DNA of 64,000 nucleotides from positions 1 to 64,000 of the forward strand of contig CAWFFB010000014.1 in NCBI GenBank assembly GCA_963814975.1, written 5' to 3'. Below are positions 38,197-48,112 of the stretch, piece by piece. The stretch comes from CAVUXJ01 sp963814975 (GTDB lineage Bacteria; Acidobacteriota; Vicinamibacteria; Vicinamibacterales; CAVVIG01). The notes under the pieces were generated by a model that saw nothing but the letters and a program-made list of their open reading frames with translations, had not been told where the DNA came from and made no database searches. Numbering within the stretch: the stretch's first letter is position 1; each line of letters begins with the position of its first letter. A program made the translations under genes and the position numbers.

Positions 38197-39471
38197 ATGC
38201 GCAGAGCAAGGCTACTGGCCGTCCTTTTCTTCCTCGCGACATCTTCGCCGGTGCTTGCGGCGACCAAGGCCATCAAGTTCGGCAAATTGGTGGATGGCAC
38301 GGGACGGGTCTTCACAAACGCGGTCGTCATCGTAGAAGACGACCGGGTGCAAAGCGTCACCAGCGGCAATGCCTCGATACCAAATGATGCCGAGGTGATC
38401 GATCTTTCCCGGTACACCGGCATTCCGGGGTTGATCGACGCACACACGCACATGACGTACTACTGGGACGGGAACCCGAACACGCCGCCGCGCAACCAGC
38501 CGCCTCGCCATCCAGCAGTGACGGTGTTTCTTGCACAGGAGAACGCGAGGAAGGCGCTCGAGGCAGGCGTCACGACGATTCGAGATCTCAATGCCGCGGA
38601 GGGGAACGATCTTGCGATGCGCGATCTGATCAACATGGGAAAGATGGTCGGTCCTCGCATGTTCGTCGCGGGCACAGGGATCCGGATCACCCGCAGCCTC
38701 GGCCCACCCGCGCCCGTCGGCATCATGGTTGACGGAGTGGATGCAATCATGCGGGCCGCGCGCCAGGTCATCGCTTCCGGCGCCGATTGGGTAAAAGTCT
38801 ACGGATCCACGGGCGGCTTCGACGACCTTACTCAGTTTCAAACCTTCACGTTCGAGGAAATGAAGGCTGCGGTGGACGTCACGCACGCCCTCGGAAAGAG
38901 AATCGCGATTCATTCTTACGGGCCCGCGGGCGCACGGGATGCCATTCGCGCCGGCGCCGATTCGCTCGAACATGCGACGGACATGGACGATCAGATCATT
39001 GCGGAAATGGTCAAACGGAAGATCTTTTACGTCCCGACGATCGATCACAATCGGTACTACGTGGAGAATGCCGACAACGTCCACCGCTTCCCGCCGGGCA
39101 CGAAGGAACGGCTACTCGATTACATCGGGCGCAATCTTGAAACCGCGAGGAAAGCTTTCCGGGCCGGCGCGCGGATAGTCGCCGGATCGGATGCCCTCTA
39201 CAACGGCTTTGGCCTGAACATGCGTGAGCTCGACTGGTTCGTGAAGATGGGTATGACGCCCGCGCAGGCGCTGAAGACGGCTACCACCGAACCCGCCGCC
39301 ATGCTTGGAATGGACAAGAGCCTCGGCGCCGTGGCGCCGGGTTTCTTTGCCGACATCGTCGCGGTTGAAGGTGACCCGCTCGCCAACATCACCGCGGTGT
39401 CGAACCGGGACAATGTCCGTTGGGTGATGAAAGCCGGTCGCGTCGTCGTCGACAAGACAAAAGGGAGTTAG
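38197..39471 (+). CDS. Exported amidohydrolase family protein
   Basis: AGGAGGGCCG precedes ATG 38197. A signal peptide (LLAVLFFLATSSPVLA) is followed by an amidohydrolase: GIPGLIDAHTHMTYYW with the HxH ligands, AGVTTIRDLNAAEG, DWVKVYGSTGG with the lysine usually carboxylated, IAIHSYGPAGARDA, DSLEHATDMDD and AGSDALYNGFGLN. All metal ligands are present. This prolidase/imidazolonepropionase-like group hydrolyses cyclic amides or dipeptides. The FMN oxidase gene starts 31 bases downstream, so they are probably co-transcribed. Confidence 0.9.
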   Translation: MRRARLLAVLFFLATSSPVLAATKAIKFGKLVDGTGRVFTNAVVIVEDDRVQSVTSGNASIPNDAEVIDLSRYTGIPGLIDAHTHMTYYWDGNPNTPPRNQPPRHPAVTVFLAQENARKALEAGVTTIRDLNAAEGNDLAMRDLINMGKMVGPRMFVAGTGIRITRSLGPPAPVGIMVDGVDAIMRAARQVIASGADWVKVYGSTGGFDDLTQFQTFTFEEMKAAVDVTHALGKRIAIHSYGPAGARDAIRAGADSLEHATDMDDQIIAEMVKRKIFYVPTIDHNRYYVENADNVHRFPPGTKERLLDYIGRNLETARKAFRAGARIVAGSDALYNGFGLNMRELDWFVKMGMTPAQALKTATTEPAAMLGMDKSLGAVAPGFFADIVAVEGDPLANITAVSNRDNVRWVMKAGRVVVDKTKGS

Positions 39472-39501
39472 GGCCCGCGATCGTCCGGGGCCGGAGGCGT
39501 C

Positions 39502-40733
39502 ATGTCTGATCGCCGTGAGCTCCTGAGGTTTCTGGCCGGCAGCCCGCTGTTGCTGGCGTTTCCGTCCTTGCTTGAGGCATTCACCCAGGCGCCCACCGCG
39601 CAAGCGGCCGCCGCGACCCTGGCGAGCGCGGCCGATGCATTGGACGTCTACGATTTCGAAGCCATGGCGCGCAGGGTGCTGCCGCCCGCACACTGGGGCT
39701 ACATGGCCACCGGCGTCGACGGGGAGGAAACGCTCCGGGCGAATCCGCGAGGCTTCGACCGGTATCAGCTGCGCGTGCGCCGGTTCGTCGACGTGAGCCG
39801 CATCGACATGGGGATCGAGCTCTTCGGGCAGAAGTTCACCTCGCCCGTCCTGCTGTGTCCCGTAGGCAGCCAGCGGGCGTTCCATGCCGAAGGCGAGCTG
39901 GCCGTGGCACGCGCCGCGCAGGCGCGAGGGCAGCTGCAGATTCTCTCCACGCAGTGTCATCCACACCGATCGAGGACGTCGCCAGGGCCCGAGGCGGCAT
40001 GGGCTTGTGGTACCAGCTCTACACCACGAACAGCTGGGACATCACCACGAAGCTGCTCAAGCGCGCCGAAGCGGCGGGATGTCCCGTGGTGGCGGTGACC
40101 GTCGATCTGCCGGCCGGCCGCAATACCGAGACAGACCAGCGAATGGCACGGGTCGATACGCGCGCGTGCCCCACCTGTCACGACGCGGCTGGCCCTGCGA
40201 GTGACGGACGCGCCGCTGGCACCAAGCCGATGTTCGCGGGCCTCGACATGAAGGGCGTGACGCTCACGTCGGCCACCCTGACATGGGACTTCGTGAAGCG
40301 GGTGAAAGACGTCACGAAGATGAAGGTGCTCATCAAAGGACTCGAGAGCGCCGACGATGCTATGCTCGCGGTGAGGAGCGGGGCCGACGGCATCATTGTG
40401 TCGAACCACGGCGGCCGCGCCACCGAGACGGGCCGTCCCACCATCGACGCGCTGCCGGAGGTGGTGCAGGGCGCGGGTGGTCGCATGCCAGTGCTGCTCG
40501 ACGGCGGCGTGCGGCGCGGCACGGACGTATTCAAGGCGCTGGCGCTGGGCGCCACGGCCGTCGGCATCGGCCGCCCGTATGTCTGGGGCCTGTCGTCGTT
40601 CGGTCAGGCCGGCGTCGAACGCGTGCTGCAGATTCTCGACACCGAGTTGCGGCTCGCCATGGTCGGTTGCGGCACGGTGGCGCTGAAGGACATCACGGCG
40701 AAGTCGCTCATCGACAGCCGTCCCCGGAAGTGA
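39502..40733 (+). CDS. Exported FMN-dependent alpha-hydroxy-acid oxidase, one frameshift
   Basis: A Tat-like leader (DRRELLRFLAGSPLLLAFPS) precedes the TIM-barrel domain: AHWGYMATGVDGEETLRAN, SPVLLCPVGSQRAFHAEGE, WYQLYTTNSWDIT, VVAVTVDLPAGRN, KVLIKGLESADDAM, IIVSNHGGRATE with the catalytic histidine, LLDGGVRRGTDVFKAL and VGIGRPYVWGL. The frame breaks near 39955 (ILSTQ continuing as VSSTPIEDVARARGG in the next frame). It would oxidise an alpha-hydroxy acid such as lactate, glycolate or mandelate with FMN. Export is unusual for the family. Follows the amidohydrolase. Confidence 0.85.
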
Positions 40734-40808
40734 CAGGACCTGAAACCATTCTGGAATCTTTCACACGTCGTCAGGCAACCGGAAATCCAGCTCAAGAGGG
40801 AGGCATTC

Positions 40809-41627
40809 GTGAAGACAACTCCGTTGGTCGCTCTGATGTTCGCTTCCACGCTGACCGCAGGCACCGCGGCCGCGCAACCGGCCCCGTTCAACCAGATCGG
40901 TGTGACCATGGGTCACTGGCACATCGTCTCGAAGGATGTGGAGGCGAACAAGAAACTCTTCCTTGCCATGGGTGGCAAGCTGTACATGCCCGGCGGAAAC
41001 CCAATAATCATGTTCCCGGGGCTCTATATCAATTTGAACCTCGGCACCGAGAAAGGAGATGGCGCCACCCAGGGCTCGGTGGTGAACCATGTCGGCTTCA
41101 TCGTTGACAACGTCCAGAAGCGGGTCGCGCAGTGGAAGGCTGCGGGCGTGACGGTGCTTCCGGGCGGCAACAACCGGCTGGATCAGGCTTTCGTCGTGAC
41201 GCCGGACGGCGTGCGCATGGAAATCCTTGAAGACAAGACGCAGTCGATGCCGGTCCGCAACGAACACGTCCATTTATCCGTGACGGAAGCCGAAATTCCC
41301 AAGGCTCAGGCTTGGTATGCGAAGACCTTCGGTGGGAAAGTGGGCACCCGCAACGACGCGCCGGTGGTGGACCTCCCGGGGGTACAGCTCCGGTTCGCCA
41401 AGGCCGACACGAAACAGGCGCCGACTCGAGGGCGTGTGCTCGACCACATCGGTTTCGACGTGAAGGACCACGCAGCCTTCGTGAAGAAGATCGAGGCGGA
41501 GGGCATCAAGCTCGACGAACCGGTTCGGAAGACTCCTACCGGCAGCACGATCACCTACATCACCGATCCCTGGGGTACCCGCGTCGAGATTGTCCAACGG
41601 GGGCCGCTGGGGCCACAGGTGCAATAA
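40809..41627 (+). CDS. Exported VOC (glyoxalase/dioxygenase-fold) protein
   Basis: GTG at 40809 follows GAGGGAGG. The signal peptide (LVALMFASTLTAGTAAAQ) is followed by two VOC modules: TMGHWHIVSKDVEANKKLFL with VNHVGFIVDNVQKRVAQW, then HVHLSVTEAEIPKAQAWYAK with VLDHIGFDVKDHAAFVKKIE and ITDPWGTRVEIVQR. Metal ligands by position are His in HWH and NHVGF, and Glu in RMEI. A lyase, dioxygenase or binding role is possible. It ends the amidohydrolase-oxidase group. Confidence 0.8.
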   Translation: MKTTPLVALMFASTLTAGTAAAQPAPFNQIGVTMGHWHIVSKDVEANKKLFLAMGGKLYMPGGNPIIMFPGLYINLNLGTEKGDGATQGSVVNHVGFIVDNVQKRVAQWKAAGVTVLPGGNNRLDQAFVVTPDGVRMEILEDKTQSMPVRNEHVHLSVTEAEIPKAQAWYAKTFGGKVGTRNDAPVVDLPGVQLRFAKADTKQAPTRGRVLDHIGFDVKDHAAFVKKIEAEGIKLDEPVRKTPTGSTITYITDPWGTRVEIVQRGPLGPQVQ

Positions 41628-41730
41628 CCGCCGCAGCGTCCGGCCTTCCATGGCGCCAGTTACGGTCACGGCACCTTGATGAGTCAGGGTCGAAAATCAG
41701 TGGCGGACATCGTCCAGACTGGAGACCAGT

Positions 41731-42873
41731 TCAGAACTCGCCCAGATCGGGGACCCAGTGACCGGCAGCGCGTTTGTCCCCGTAGCGGCGAATCAGCTCG
41801 TGCGACAGAGCGTCGGAGATCGCGCCGTCCGTGAAAAACGCCGCGTAAGCGTCCTCGGGAAGGGCGTCGCGGTTTTTCTGGCTCTCACGGTACGCGAGCG
41901 ATCGCGCCGCTGTGAAGCGGGTGGACGGCAGTACTGCCCGCGGTCCGTCAGGGGCTTCGTCCCAGTTGCCCGCGTTGGCGCCGAGCTCCGAGGCCAGGAG
42001 GGCGATGAGCCTTGCCCTCCGCGTCGTCGGATCGGATTTCGGGAACGTGACCGTGCCGACGACCTTGCGATGACCGTCCTGCCAGGGCGCGGTGAGGTCG
42101 ATGAGCGGTGTTTCGCGTTCGCTCAGAAACCGAATCCACTCGAGCCGAAACTCGAGCGGACCAGCGCTCTGACGCGCACGCCAGTCTTCTGATAGATACC
42201 TCGGCCCCCGCGCCGGGTCATGCCCCGTTGCCGTCCCGGCGATCGGAACGAACGTGAACTTGCCGAGAACATCCCGGGCGCGCACGATGCCGGTCCAGTA
42301 TTGCTGGTAGGCGCTGCTCGATCGGACCGTTCGGGCCGTCTGTCCGGTGACGTGGATGCCTATCGCTGGCGCCTTCAGGCCGGCGTGCCTCGCCAGACTC
42401 ACAAGGAGTCTGGCCTGCTGCGCAAACATGTTGGCCGTGCCGGCGGCGTCTGCTGTCGCCCGGAGAAGGGCGAGAAATTCCTCCGGCGTGTCGGTTGGCG
42501 ATGTCGGATCGTTGATGGTGATGAAATCGATCCGTCGTCCGGCCGCAGTCGTGAACGCCACCATGAGCCCAAGAAAGTCCGGGTCCGTTTCCGCGTGGGG
42601 ACAGCCGAGCCCGGTCGAGATTCTACCGATGCCGAGACGGTGCCCTGCCGCGCCGTGTTGAAAGATGCCGAGGCCGTCCAGTTCTTTCGGCAGCTGCTCG
42701 GCGGCCTCGAAATGTACGATCGACGCGGCGAGCTGCTGCTGATGGGCGCCGCGATCGGACCGTGTCAGTTGTGCGTGGTTGGCGACCAGCGTGTGCTGCA
42801 CTCCAGGCATACTGCGCGCGATGTCGTCGAGCGTCTTGCGCTCCTCCGGCGTCGGATTGAAGAACGCAGCCAT
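41731..42873 (-). CDS. Catalase-superfamily-like heme protein
   Basis: GGAGG lies 7 bases upstream of ATG 42873. Order of motifs follows a minimal catalase: distal histidine in IFQHGAAGHRLG, RISTGLGCPHAETDPDFLG, then DFITINDPTSPTDTPEEFLALL for the FVGNNxPVF region, LEFRLEWIRFLSERETPL, and ARSLAYRESQKNRDAL where the tyrosine sits like the axial heme ligand of RLFSYADTQ. Length of 380 residues is short for catalase and near the y4iL-like heme proteins. There is no signal peptide. Peroxidase, hydroperoxide lyase-like or catalase activity cannot be told apart. Confidence 0.55.
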   Translation of the reverse strand: MAAFFNPTPEERKTLDDIARSMPGVQHTLVANHAQLTRSDRGAHQQQLAASIVHFEAAEQLPKELDGLGIFQHGAAGHRLGIGRISTGLGCPHAETDPDFLGLMVAFTTAAGRRIDFITINDPTSPTDTPEEFLALLRATADAAGTANMFAQQARLLVSLARHAGLKAPAIGIHVTGQTARTVRSSSAYQQYWTGIVRARDVLGKFTFVPIAGTATGHDPARGPRYLSEDWRARQSAGPLEFRLEWIRFLSERETPLIDLTAPWQDGHRKVVGTVTFPKSDPTTRRARLIALLASELGANAGNWDEAPDGPRAVLPSTRFTAARSLAYRESQKNRDALPEDAYAAFFTDGAISDALSHELIRRYGDKRAAGHWVPDLGEF

Positions 42874-42910
42874 GAAACCTCCACGCTGGCAGGAGATTGC
42901 GAAGCAGTGG

Positions 42911-42970
42911 GGTCCTTGGTCCGAGGTCCCCGATCGATCACGCGCTCGACCAGAGACCCGACCAAGGACC
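42911..42970. other. Long inverted repeat between cytochrome and catalase-like genes
   Basis: GGTCCTTGGTC (42911-42921) and GACCAAGGACC (42960-42970) are perfect 11-base arms with a 38-base loop. A third related block AAGTGCCAAGGAC follows at 42970-42982. It lies between the stop of the cytochrome gene and the start of the catalase-like gene, both on the minus strand, so it may attenuate or stabilise the transcript. Confidence 0.5.
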
Positions 42971-42990
42971 AAGTGCCAAGGACTATCTGC

Positions 42991-45166
42991 TCATTTCGCG
43001 AGGGACTCTGGTCGAACCTGCCACTTGATGAGTTTGCTCGTCGTCCCCTTGCCGCCTTCCATGTGGAACGGCGCGCGGGTCGCGACGGTCCCATAGATCC
43101 CCTTCCCTTTCCAACCAGCGTTTGGATCGTCGATTCGGCCATCCAGACCTTTGCCATAGAAGCCCATAGGATAGGGTACGCGGAAGGTCAGGAACTTGCC
43201 GTCCACCAGAGCGAGAAGGCCCTCAGATTCGTTGCCGGTCGCGAGTGGCACGTTCCGGCCCAGGCCGAGCAGGTCGAACCGGTCGACAAAGTTATAGTAG
43301 GCCGAGTCGGCGCTGGCCGAATCCACGGCCCCTTTGTAATTGGGACCCGGGAACGCATACAGCGCCCAGCCTTCCAGGCACTGCTGCCCGGTCGCGGTCG
43401 GTCCGTTGAGCGGACCTTTGCATTTGCGCCGGTCGAAGCTGGCGTACTGCCCGCTCGACAGCACCGTCCAGACCACGCCGTTGCCATCAACGTCCATGCC
43501 GCGCGGAGCAAATCCCTGAGCCGGCGCCTTTGGGCTGTCCCATGGCACGTTGTAGATTTCCGAGAGCGCGGTGGCCGGCGGATTCGATCCGGGAACCAGA
43601 CGAACAAGGGATCCTGGCATGCCAAGGACCGATCCCCAGATCGACCCATCGGCCGGACTCGGGGCCACGCCGTAGAACGATGCGTTGATCCGCTTGTCCT
43701 TGGTGGGATCGACTGGCTGGTCGGGTTCTACGTAGGCGTCGCGCTTCCCGTTGCCATTCGTGTCGAGGACGAATGCGGTCCAGCCCTGTGCCTTCTGCTC
43801 ATCCTTGGTCTCGTTGTAGATCCTGGTATTGAACCAGCCCTCGACCTGACCGCCACCGGTGAACCACAACACGTCGTTCTCATCAAAATTCAGGTGGTGG
43901 GTGCTGAAGCAGGTGTCGATCGTCGTAATCTGCTTCGTCTTCGGATCGTACAGCTGCATCTGCCGGCCGCTCTGTGTCAGTGGAAACGCCTGGGCGGACG
44001 GATGATTCGAACCCTGCTGACAGAAGCTCGGCTGGGTCTGACTTGGACGGATGCGCGCGGCGATCCATACGCGGCTCTGCTTGTCCATCGCGAAGCTGTG
44101 TGCGTTCGACTGGCTCGTCCAGATGGCTTCGTCCTTCCAGTACGGCGATGCCTCCGCCGGCGGCGTCGCCGCTTCGCTCGGCGTCTTGGGATCTCGAACC
44201 TGCAGCTTTACCTGACTCGCGGCATGACGCATCGGATCCACAACAGGCAGGTAATCCGCGCTGGCCTCGAGCGAGCCATAGATCGGTCCGTTCGCATTGA
44301 CCGTTGGATTCCGCTTGTCCGTGGAAATCTCGTCGTGGAGATAGGCCTTTGGATCGGCCCAGTCCCACATCGTGACGACGACGTTCCGCTCGAGACCTTG
44401 CGGCCGCGGCGGCGCCACTGCCGGTAACTCGCCGGCGGCAATCCGATCGGTCCAGTCCGCGAACATCGTCAGCGCCCGCTGCCGGCCGACCTGCGTGAAT
44501 CGAGCGTTCATTCCGCTGCCAGATTGCCCTGACTTGATCCGCCGATCCCAAGCCGCGACCGAGTTCTCGAACCTGCCGAGGCTCTCAGGGATCTCGCGCG
44601 TCCCCTTGCTGCCCAATTGATGACAGGCCGTGCAGCCGTCGGTGTTGACGATCTGGCGAATCCACTCGCCCTGGCTCTTGATGGTTTCAGAAATGCCGTT
44701 GCCTTTGGCGCCGGTGCCGGGGAAGTCACTCTTGGGCGGCAGTTGAAGCAGGGCGAGCCAATACTGGGCGGGATAATACTCGGCCGCCTGCCGCGGAGTT
44801 GGCGCCACAACCGCCGTCAGGTTGACAATCTTGCCTGGCGCCGACTTGACCTTCGCTGAATCCACGAGTCCATAACCGCGGACCCACACGTCATAGTTCG
44901 CGGCCGGAAGGTCCGGCACCAGATAGCGCCCTTGATTGTCGGTGACGACGATCTTGCGGAGCGTGGTGGGCAGCGCCTTCGTTTCCGCGATCACCCACAC
45001 CCCCGCCTCGGGCCCGCGTGGGCCTGTCACCACGCCACCGATGTCATTGTTGTCGATGGCCACCGATTGAGCGGCGACCTGACCCCGCGAAGGCGGCCAG
45101 CGAAACCGCCACGACTGCGACGAAGGCAACTGCCGTGAGTTGGAGACGCAACGATCGTCTGATCAT
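42991..45166 (-). CDS. Exported carboxypeptidase-regulatory/cytochrome c/propeller protein, one frameshift
   Basis: ATG 45166 follows GGAGGTTTCAG and opens a signal peptide (LTAVAFVAVVAVSLAAFAG) that joins the main frame if one base is removed from the GGGG run near 45083. Parts in order: a carboxypeptidase-regulatory module (DIGGVVTGPRGPEAGVWVIA to LPAANYDVWVRGYG), a c-type heme site CTACHQ with GTREIPES, and a long beta-propeller (DKQSRVWIAARI, FSTHHLNFDENDVLWFTGGG, GNGVVWTVLSSGQ). It resembles virginiamycin-B-lyase-like propellers fused to a cytochrome. It is likely periplasmic and passes electrons, but the substrate is unknown. Confidence 0.8.
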
Positions 45167-45207
45167 CTGAAACCTCCTTCGCAGGGATTGACGACGACAC
45201 ATCACCT

Positions 45208-45227
45208 TACTTTGCAATACTTTACAA
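45208..45227. promoter_or_regulatory. AT-rich direct repeat upstream of cytochrome gene
   Basis: TACTTTGCAA and TACTTTACAA lie back to back at 45208-45227, 42 bases before the start of the cytochrome gene on the minus strand. The block is much AT-richer than its surroundings. It may be a promoter or operator; the regulator is unknown. Confidence 0.45.
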
Positions 45228-45421
45228 GTGCGAATAGGAGGAAAGGTGAACAGTAGACCGGCCGCCCGGACTTGTCAACGCTCACGCTCGGATCGGCTGT
45301 GTCCGCACGTATCGTGCTCCAGGCCATGTTTCCGCACCGTACAGATGAGCGTGACGGTCGGCCAACCTGCGGTACGCCAACGCGCTTTCGGCAGCGATAG
45401 CGAGCTGAACCACCGCCTGGT

Positions 45422-45490
45422 CACAGCCCGGCCGACGGCGCTGGAGCACCAATATTCCCCCGTCCTGATATGGACTCCGTCAGTGATCGG
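45422..45490. repeat. Dispersed promoter-region repeat, copy B
   Basis: Aligns with 28332-28400 (copy A); see that entry. It lies between the divergent cytochrome and secreted-protein genes, inside a 446-base gap with no supported gene. Confidence 0.45.
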
Positions 45491-45514
45491 CCTGATACTA
45501 TTGCTTCGCCGTTC

Positions 45515-45536
45515 GGAATCGCCTATCACCGATTCC
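45515..45536. other. Hairpin next to repeat copy B
   Basis: GGAATCG (45515-45521) and CGATTCC (45530-45536) are perfect 7-base arms with an 8-base loop, 77 bases before the ATG at 45613. Operator-like by position. Confidence 0.4.
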
Positions 45537-45612
45537 GCAACTGAATCGGCCGGGTCGAATACGTCTCACGCTGGCGCTTCTGAGGGAACAGCGAATTCAG
45601 TAGGAGAAGCCG

Positions 45613-46626
45613 ATGACGAGTCTTCGAGGTCTTGTTTCGGTAGCGGTGCTGGCGCTCGTCACCGCCGGGTGGCTGGCCGTGGCGCTCGTCAGTGCACAGG
45701 CCCCGGCGGCGACACCCTACACTCCACCCGCGTCGAGGTATAACCCTCCTCGCACCCCGTGGGGCGACCCGGACCTGATGGGTATCTGGGACTACCAGTC
45801 GGTGATCCGCATGCAGCGGCCAGACAGCCTGGCCGGCAAAGCGACGTTCACGGACGCGGAATATGAAGCGTGGGGGAAGGCCAACGCGCCCAACAATGAC
45901 GCGAACAGTGGCGGCGTCGGGGCGTACAACGAGTTCTGGAATGGACGAAACTTCGTCAAGAATTACAACACCTCGCTGATCGTCGACCCGCCCGACGGCC
46001 GGTATCCCGCGCTGACGCCCGAAGCGGAGAAGAGACGAAAGGAGATTATCGCGAAAGCGCGTGGATTTGCATCAGCGGAGGACTACCACGCGCTCGAGCG
46101 ATGCATTGCGTCCCAGACGCCGAACGCGCCTCAAGCGTACAACAGCGGCACCTACATCATGCAGTCGCCCGGATGGGTGCTGATCGTCCGTGAGCGGTTG
46201 GACACGCGCCTCATCCCGCTCGACGGGCGCCCGCACGTCGGCCAGAACATCCGCCACTGGAATGGAGATCCCATCGGCCGATGGGAAGGCAGCACGCTCG
46301 TCGTCGAAAGCACAAACTTCACCGACAAGCAGCGCTTGGGCGGAGGCTCGGGGGTGAGCGTTCCGGCGGGAATTCCCTTCGGGAACGTTCATCTCATTGA
46401 GCACTTCGTGCCAGTCAGCCGCAATCGAATCGAGTACTACGCGACGATCAACGACCCGACGACGTGGACCAGACCCTGGACGTTCAATCTCCCGTGGCAG
46501 AGGGATGACGACTACAGGATTTTCGAGTATGCGTGCCACGAGGGGAACTACGCACTGGGGAACTCTCTCAGCGGAGAGCGCGCGCTCGAAGCCGACGCCG
46601 CCAGGAAGCGCCAGGGCCGGGAATAA
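45613..46626 (+). CDS. Secreted protein, uncharacterised acidobacterial family (first paralogue)
   Basis: AGGAG lies 6 bases before ATG 45613. After a signal peptide (VAVLALVTAGWLAVALVSAQA) come WGDPDLMGIWDYQSV, DPPDGRYPALTPEAEKR, IMQSPGWVLIVRE, GDPIGRWEGSTLVVESTNF, VHLIEHFVPVSRNRIEYYAT and DPTTWTRPWTF. This layout is frequent in Acidobacteriota and in gut/soil oxidoreductase neighbourhoods, without a known function. It shares its core with the next gene. Probably beta-rich and periplasmic. Confidence 0.75.
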   Translation: MTSLRGLVSVAVLALVTAGWLAVALVSAQAPAATPYTPPASRYNPPRTPWGDPDLMGIWDYQSVIRMQRPDSLAGKATFTDAEYEAWGKANAPNNDANSGGVGAYNEFWNGRNFVKNYNTSLIVDPPDGRYPALTPEAEKRRKEIIAKARGFASAEDYHALERCIASQTPNAPQAYNSGTYIMQSPGWVLIVRERLDTRLIPLDGRPHVGQNIRHWNGDPIGRWEGSTLVVESTNFTDKQRLGGGSGVSVPAGIPFGNVHLIEHFVPVSRNRIEYYATINDPTTWTRPWTFNLPWQRDDDYRIFEYACHEGNYALGNSLSGERALEADAARKRQGRE

Positions 46627-47483
46627 TGCGGAGCCTTGCCAGATGGTCGATCGGAGGCGTTGCTGCGGCCGCGGTATTGGCCGTGATTAGCCTTGCGGTG
46701 GTATGGAGCGCGGCGCAGGGCGTTCGTCCGCAGGGTGAGATTCTCCGGACGCCGGATGGCAAGCCGGACCTGAACGGTATCTGGCAGGCGATGAACACGG
46801 CGAATTACGACCTCGAGGATCACGGAACAGCGCCGTCATCAGTCATGGTCACTGGTGCGGTCGGCGCCATCTTCCCGGGCGAAAGCGTCGTCGAGGGTGG
46901 TCGGATTCCATATCGGCCCGAGGCGTTGGCGAAGCGGGATGCGAACCGAAAGAGTTCGATGCCGGGGAAACCTGGCCGGATTCTGGAGGCCGACCCGGAA
47001 GTGAATTGCTTCCTCCCGGGGGTTCCTCGGGCCACCTATCTGCCCCACCCGTTTCAGATCTTCCAAAGCCCGAACGTGATTTGGATGGTCTACCAGTATT
47101 CGTACGCACGTCGCGAGATCCCGCTCGACAAACCTTCGAAAGCTCCGATCGACTCGTGGATGGGGTGGTCGAACGGTCATTGGGAAGGCGATACGCTGGT
47201 CGTTGATGTGACCGCGTTCAACGACCTGACGTGGTTCGACCGAGCCGGGAACTACCATAGTGACGCGCTCCACGTGATCGAGCGCTACACGCCGCTCAGT
47301 GCAAATCACCTGATCTACGAAGCGACGATCGAAGATCCTCAGATCTTTACGCGGCCCTGGACGATCACGATGCCGCTCTATCGCCGCATCGATCGGAATG
47401 TGCGGCTCCTGGAGTTCAAGTGCCCCGAGGTCGTCGAAGAGCTGCACGTGGGGCACTATCGCAAGGTCACCCCGCCGCAGTAG
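46626..47483 (+). CDS. Secreted protein, uncharacterised acidobacterial family (second paralogue)
   Basis: ATG at 46626 overlaps the stop of the previous gene (TAATG), so translation is coupled. A membrane signal (SIGGVAAAAVLAVISLAVVWSA) precedes GKPDLNGIWQAMNTANYDLE, VPRATYLPHPFQIFQSP, WGHWEGDTLVV-type core (NGHWEGDTLVVDVTAFND), VIERYTPLSANHLIYEATI and DPQIFTRPWTITMPL. These blocks align with the first paralogue, which shows a duplication. The two may form a hetero-oligomer. Function unknown. Confidence 0.75.
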   Translation: MRSLARWSIGGVAAAAVLAVISLAVVWSAAQGVRPQGEILRTPDGKPDLNGIWQAMNTANYDLEDHGTAPSSVMVTGAVGAIFPGESVVEGGRIPYRPEALAKRDANRKSSMPGKPGRILEADPEVNCFLPGVPRATYLPHPFQIFQSPNVIWMVYQYSYARREIPLDKPSKAPIDSWMGWSNGHWEGDTLVVDVTAFNDLTWFDRAGNYHSDALHVIERYTPLSANHLIYEATIEDPQIFTRPWTITMPLYRRIDRNVRLLEFKCPEVVEELHVGHYRKVTPPQ

Positions 47484-48112
47484 ATGTTCCTGCCAAAGAA
47501 GGACAACAGGCCGGCGAAACCGGTTCCCGGTACGGCAACCGTTCAGACAGTGGACCCGTGATGGTGGCCTGCCGTCACCTCCAGCAGCTTCCTGGGTAAC
47601 GATCTGAACCGATTGGCAGCACGGTGAGCACAATACTTCTGCCTTGGATAGATCAGGCGCAGCAGGACCGGTCCGAACGCGGACACCAAGTCACGATATG
47701 TCGTGACCCTGATGGGAGGAGGCTCAATAACTGGCCGAACCCAACGCCGTGCAACCGTTCAATCGCAGGAACGGGCGTCTGACACCGCCAAGTAGCGAAA
47801 TCGCTGCCCGGCTGGCGTTGTCACGTCATCGCAGAGCCTTCCGGATCACTGAGCCGAATGACCTTTGTGACTCTGGCGACCGGCGAGGCTGGCTTGGCAA
47901 TGATTTCGCTGTGGCTGTCGGCAAGTCTGATGTCTTTGCATGTCGGAATCGCCTGGGCGGCCGAAGAAATGAGACAATCCCGGGCAAACGGTGCGACACC
48001 TGATGCGCCCCGTCACGGAATGTGGTCGCCAGTTGCCGCATGTCGTGCCCCACAGATGCTTGAGCGATCCGATCGGACCCTATCGAGGCTGAATGAATGA
48101 GAGGTTCAAGCC
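47484..48112. other. About 630 bases without a supported gene
   Basis: No frame looks like protein and no strong hairpin is visible. It separates the secreted pair from the formylglycine-generating enzyme and may be a deletion scar. Confidence 0.45.

Noticed and set aside
42220..44427. A 735-residue plus-strand frame
   Set aside because: It is antisense to the cytochrome/propeller and catalase-like genes, which have clear motifs; its residues show no domain.
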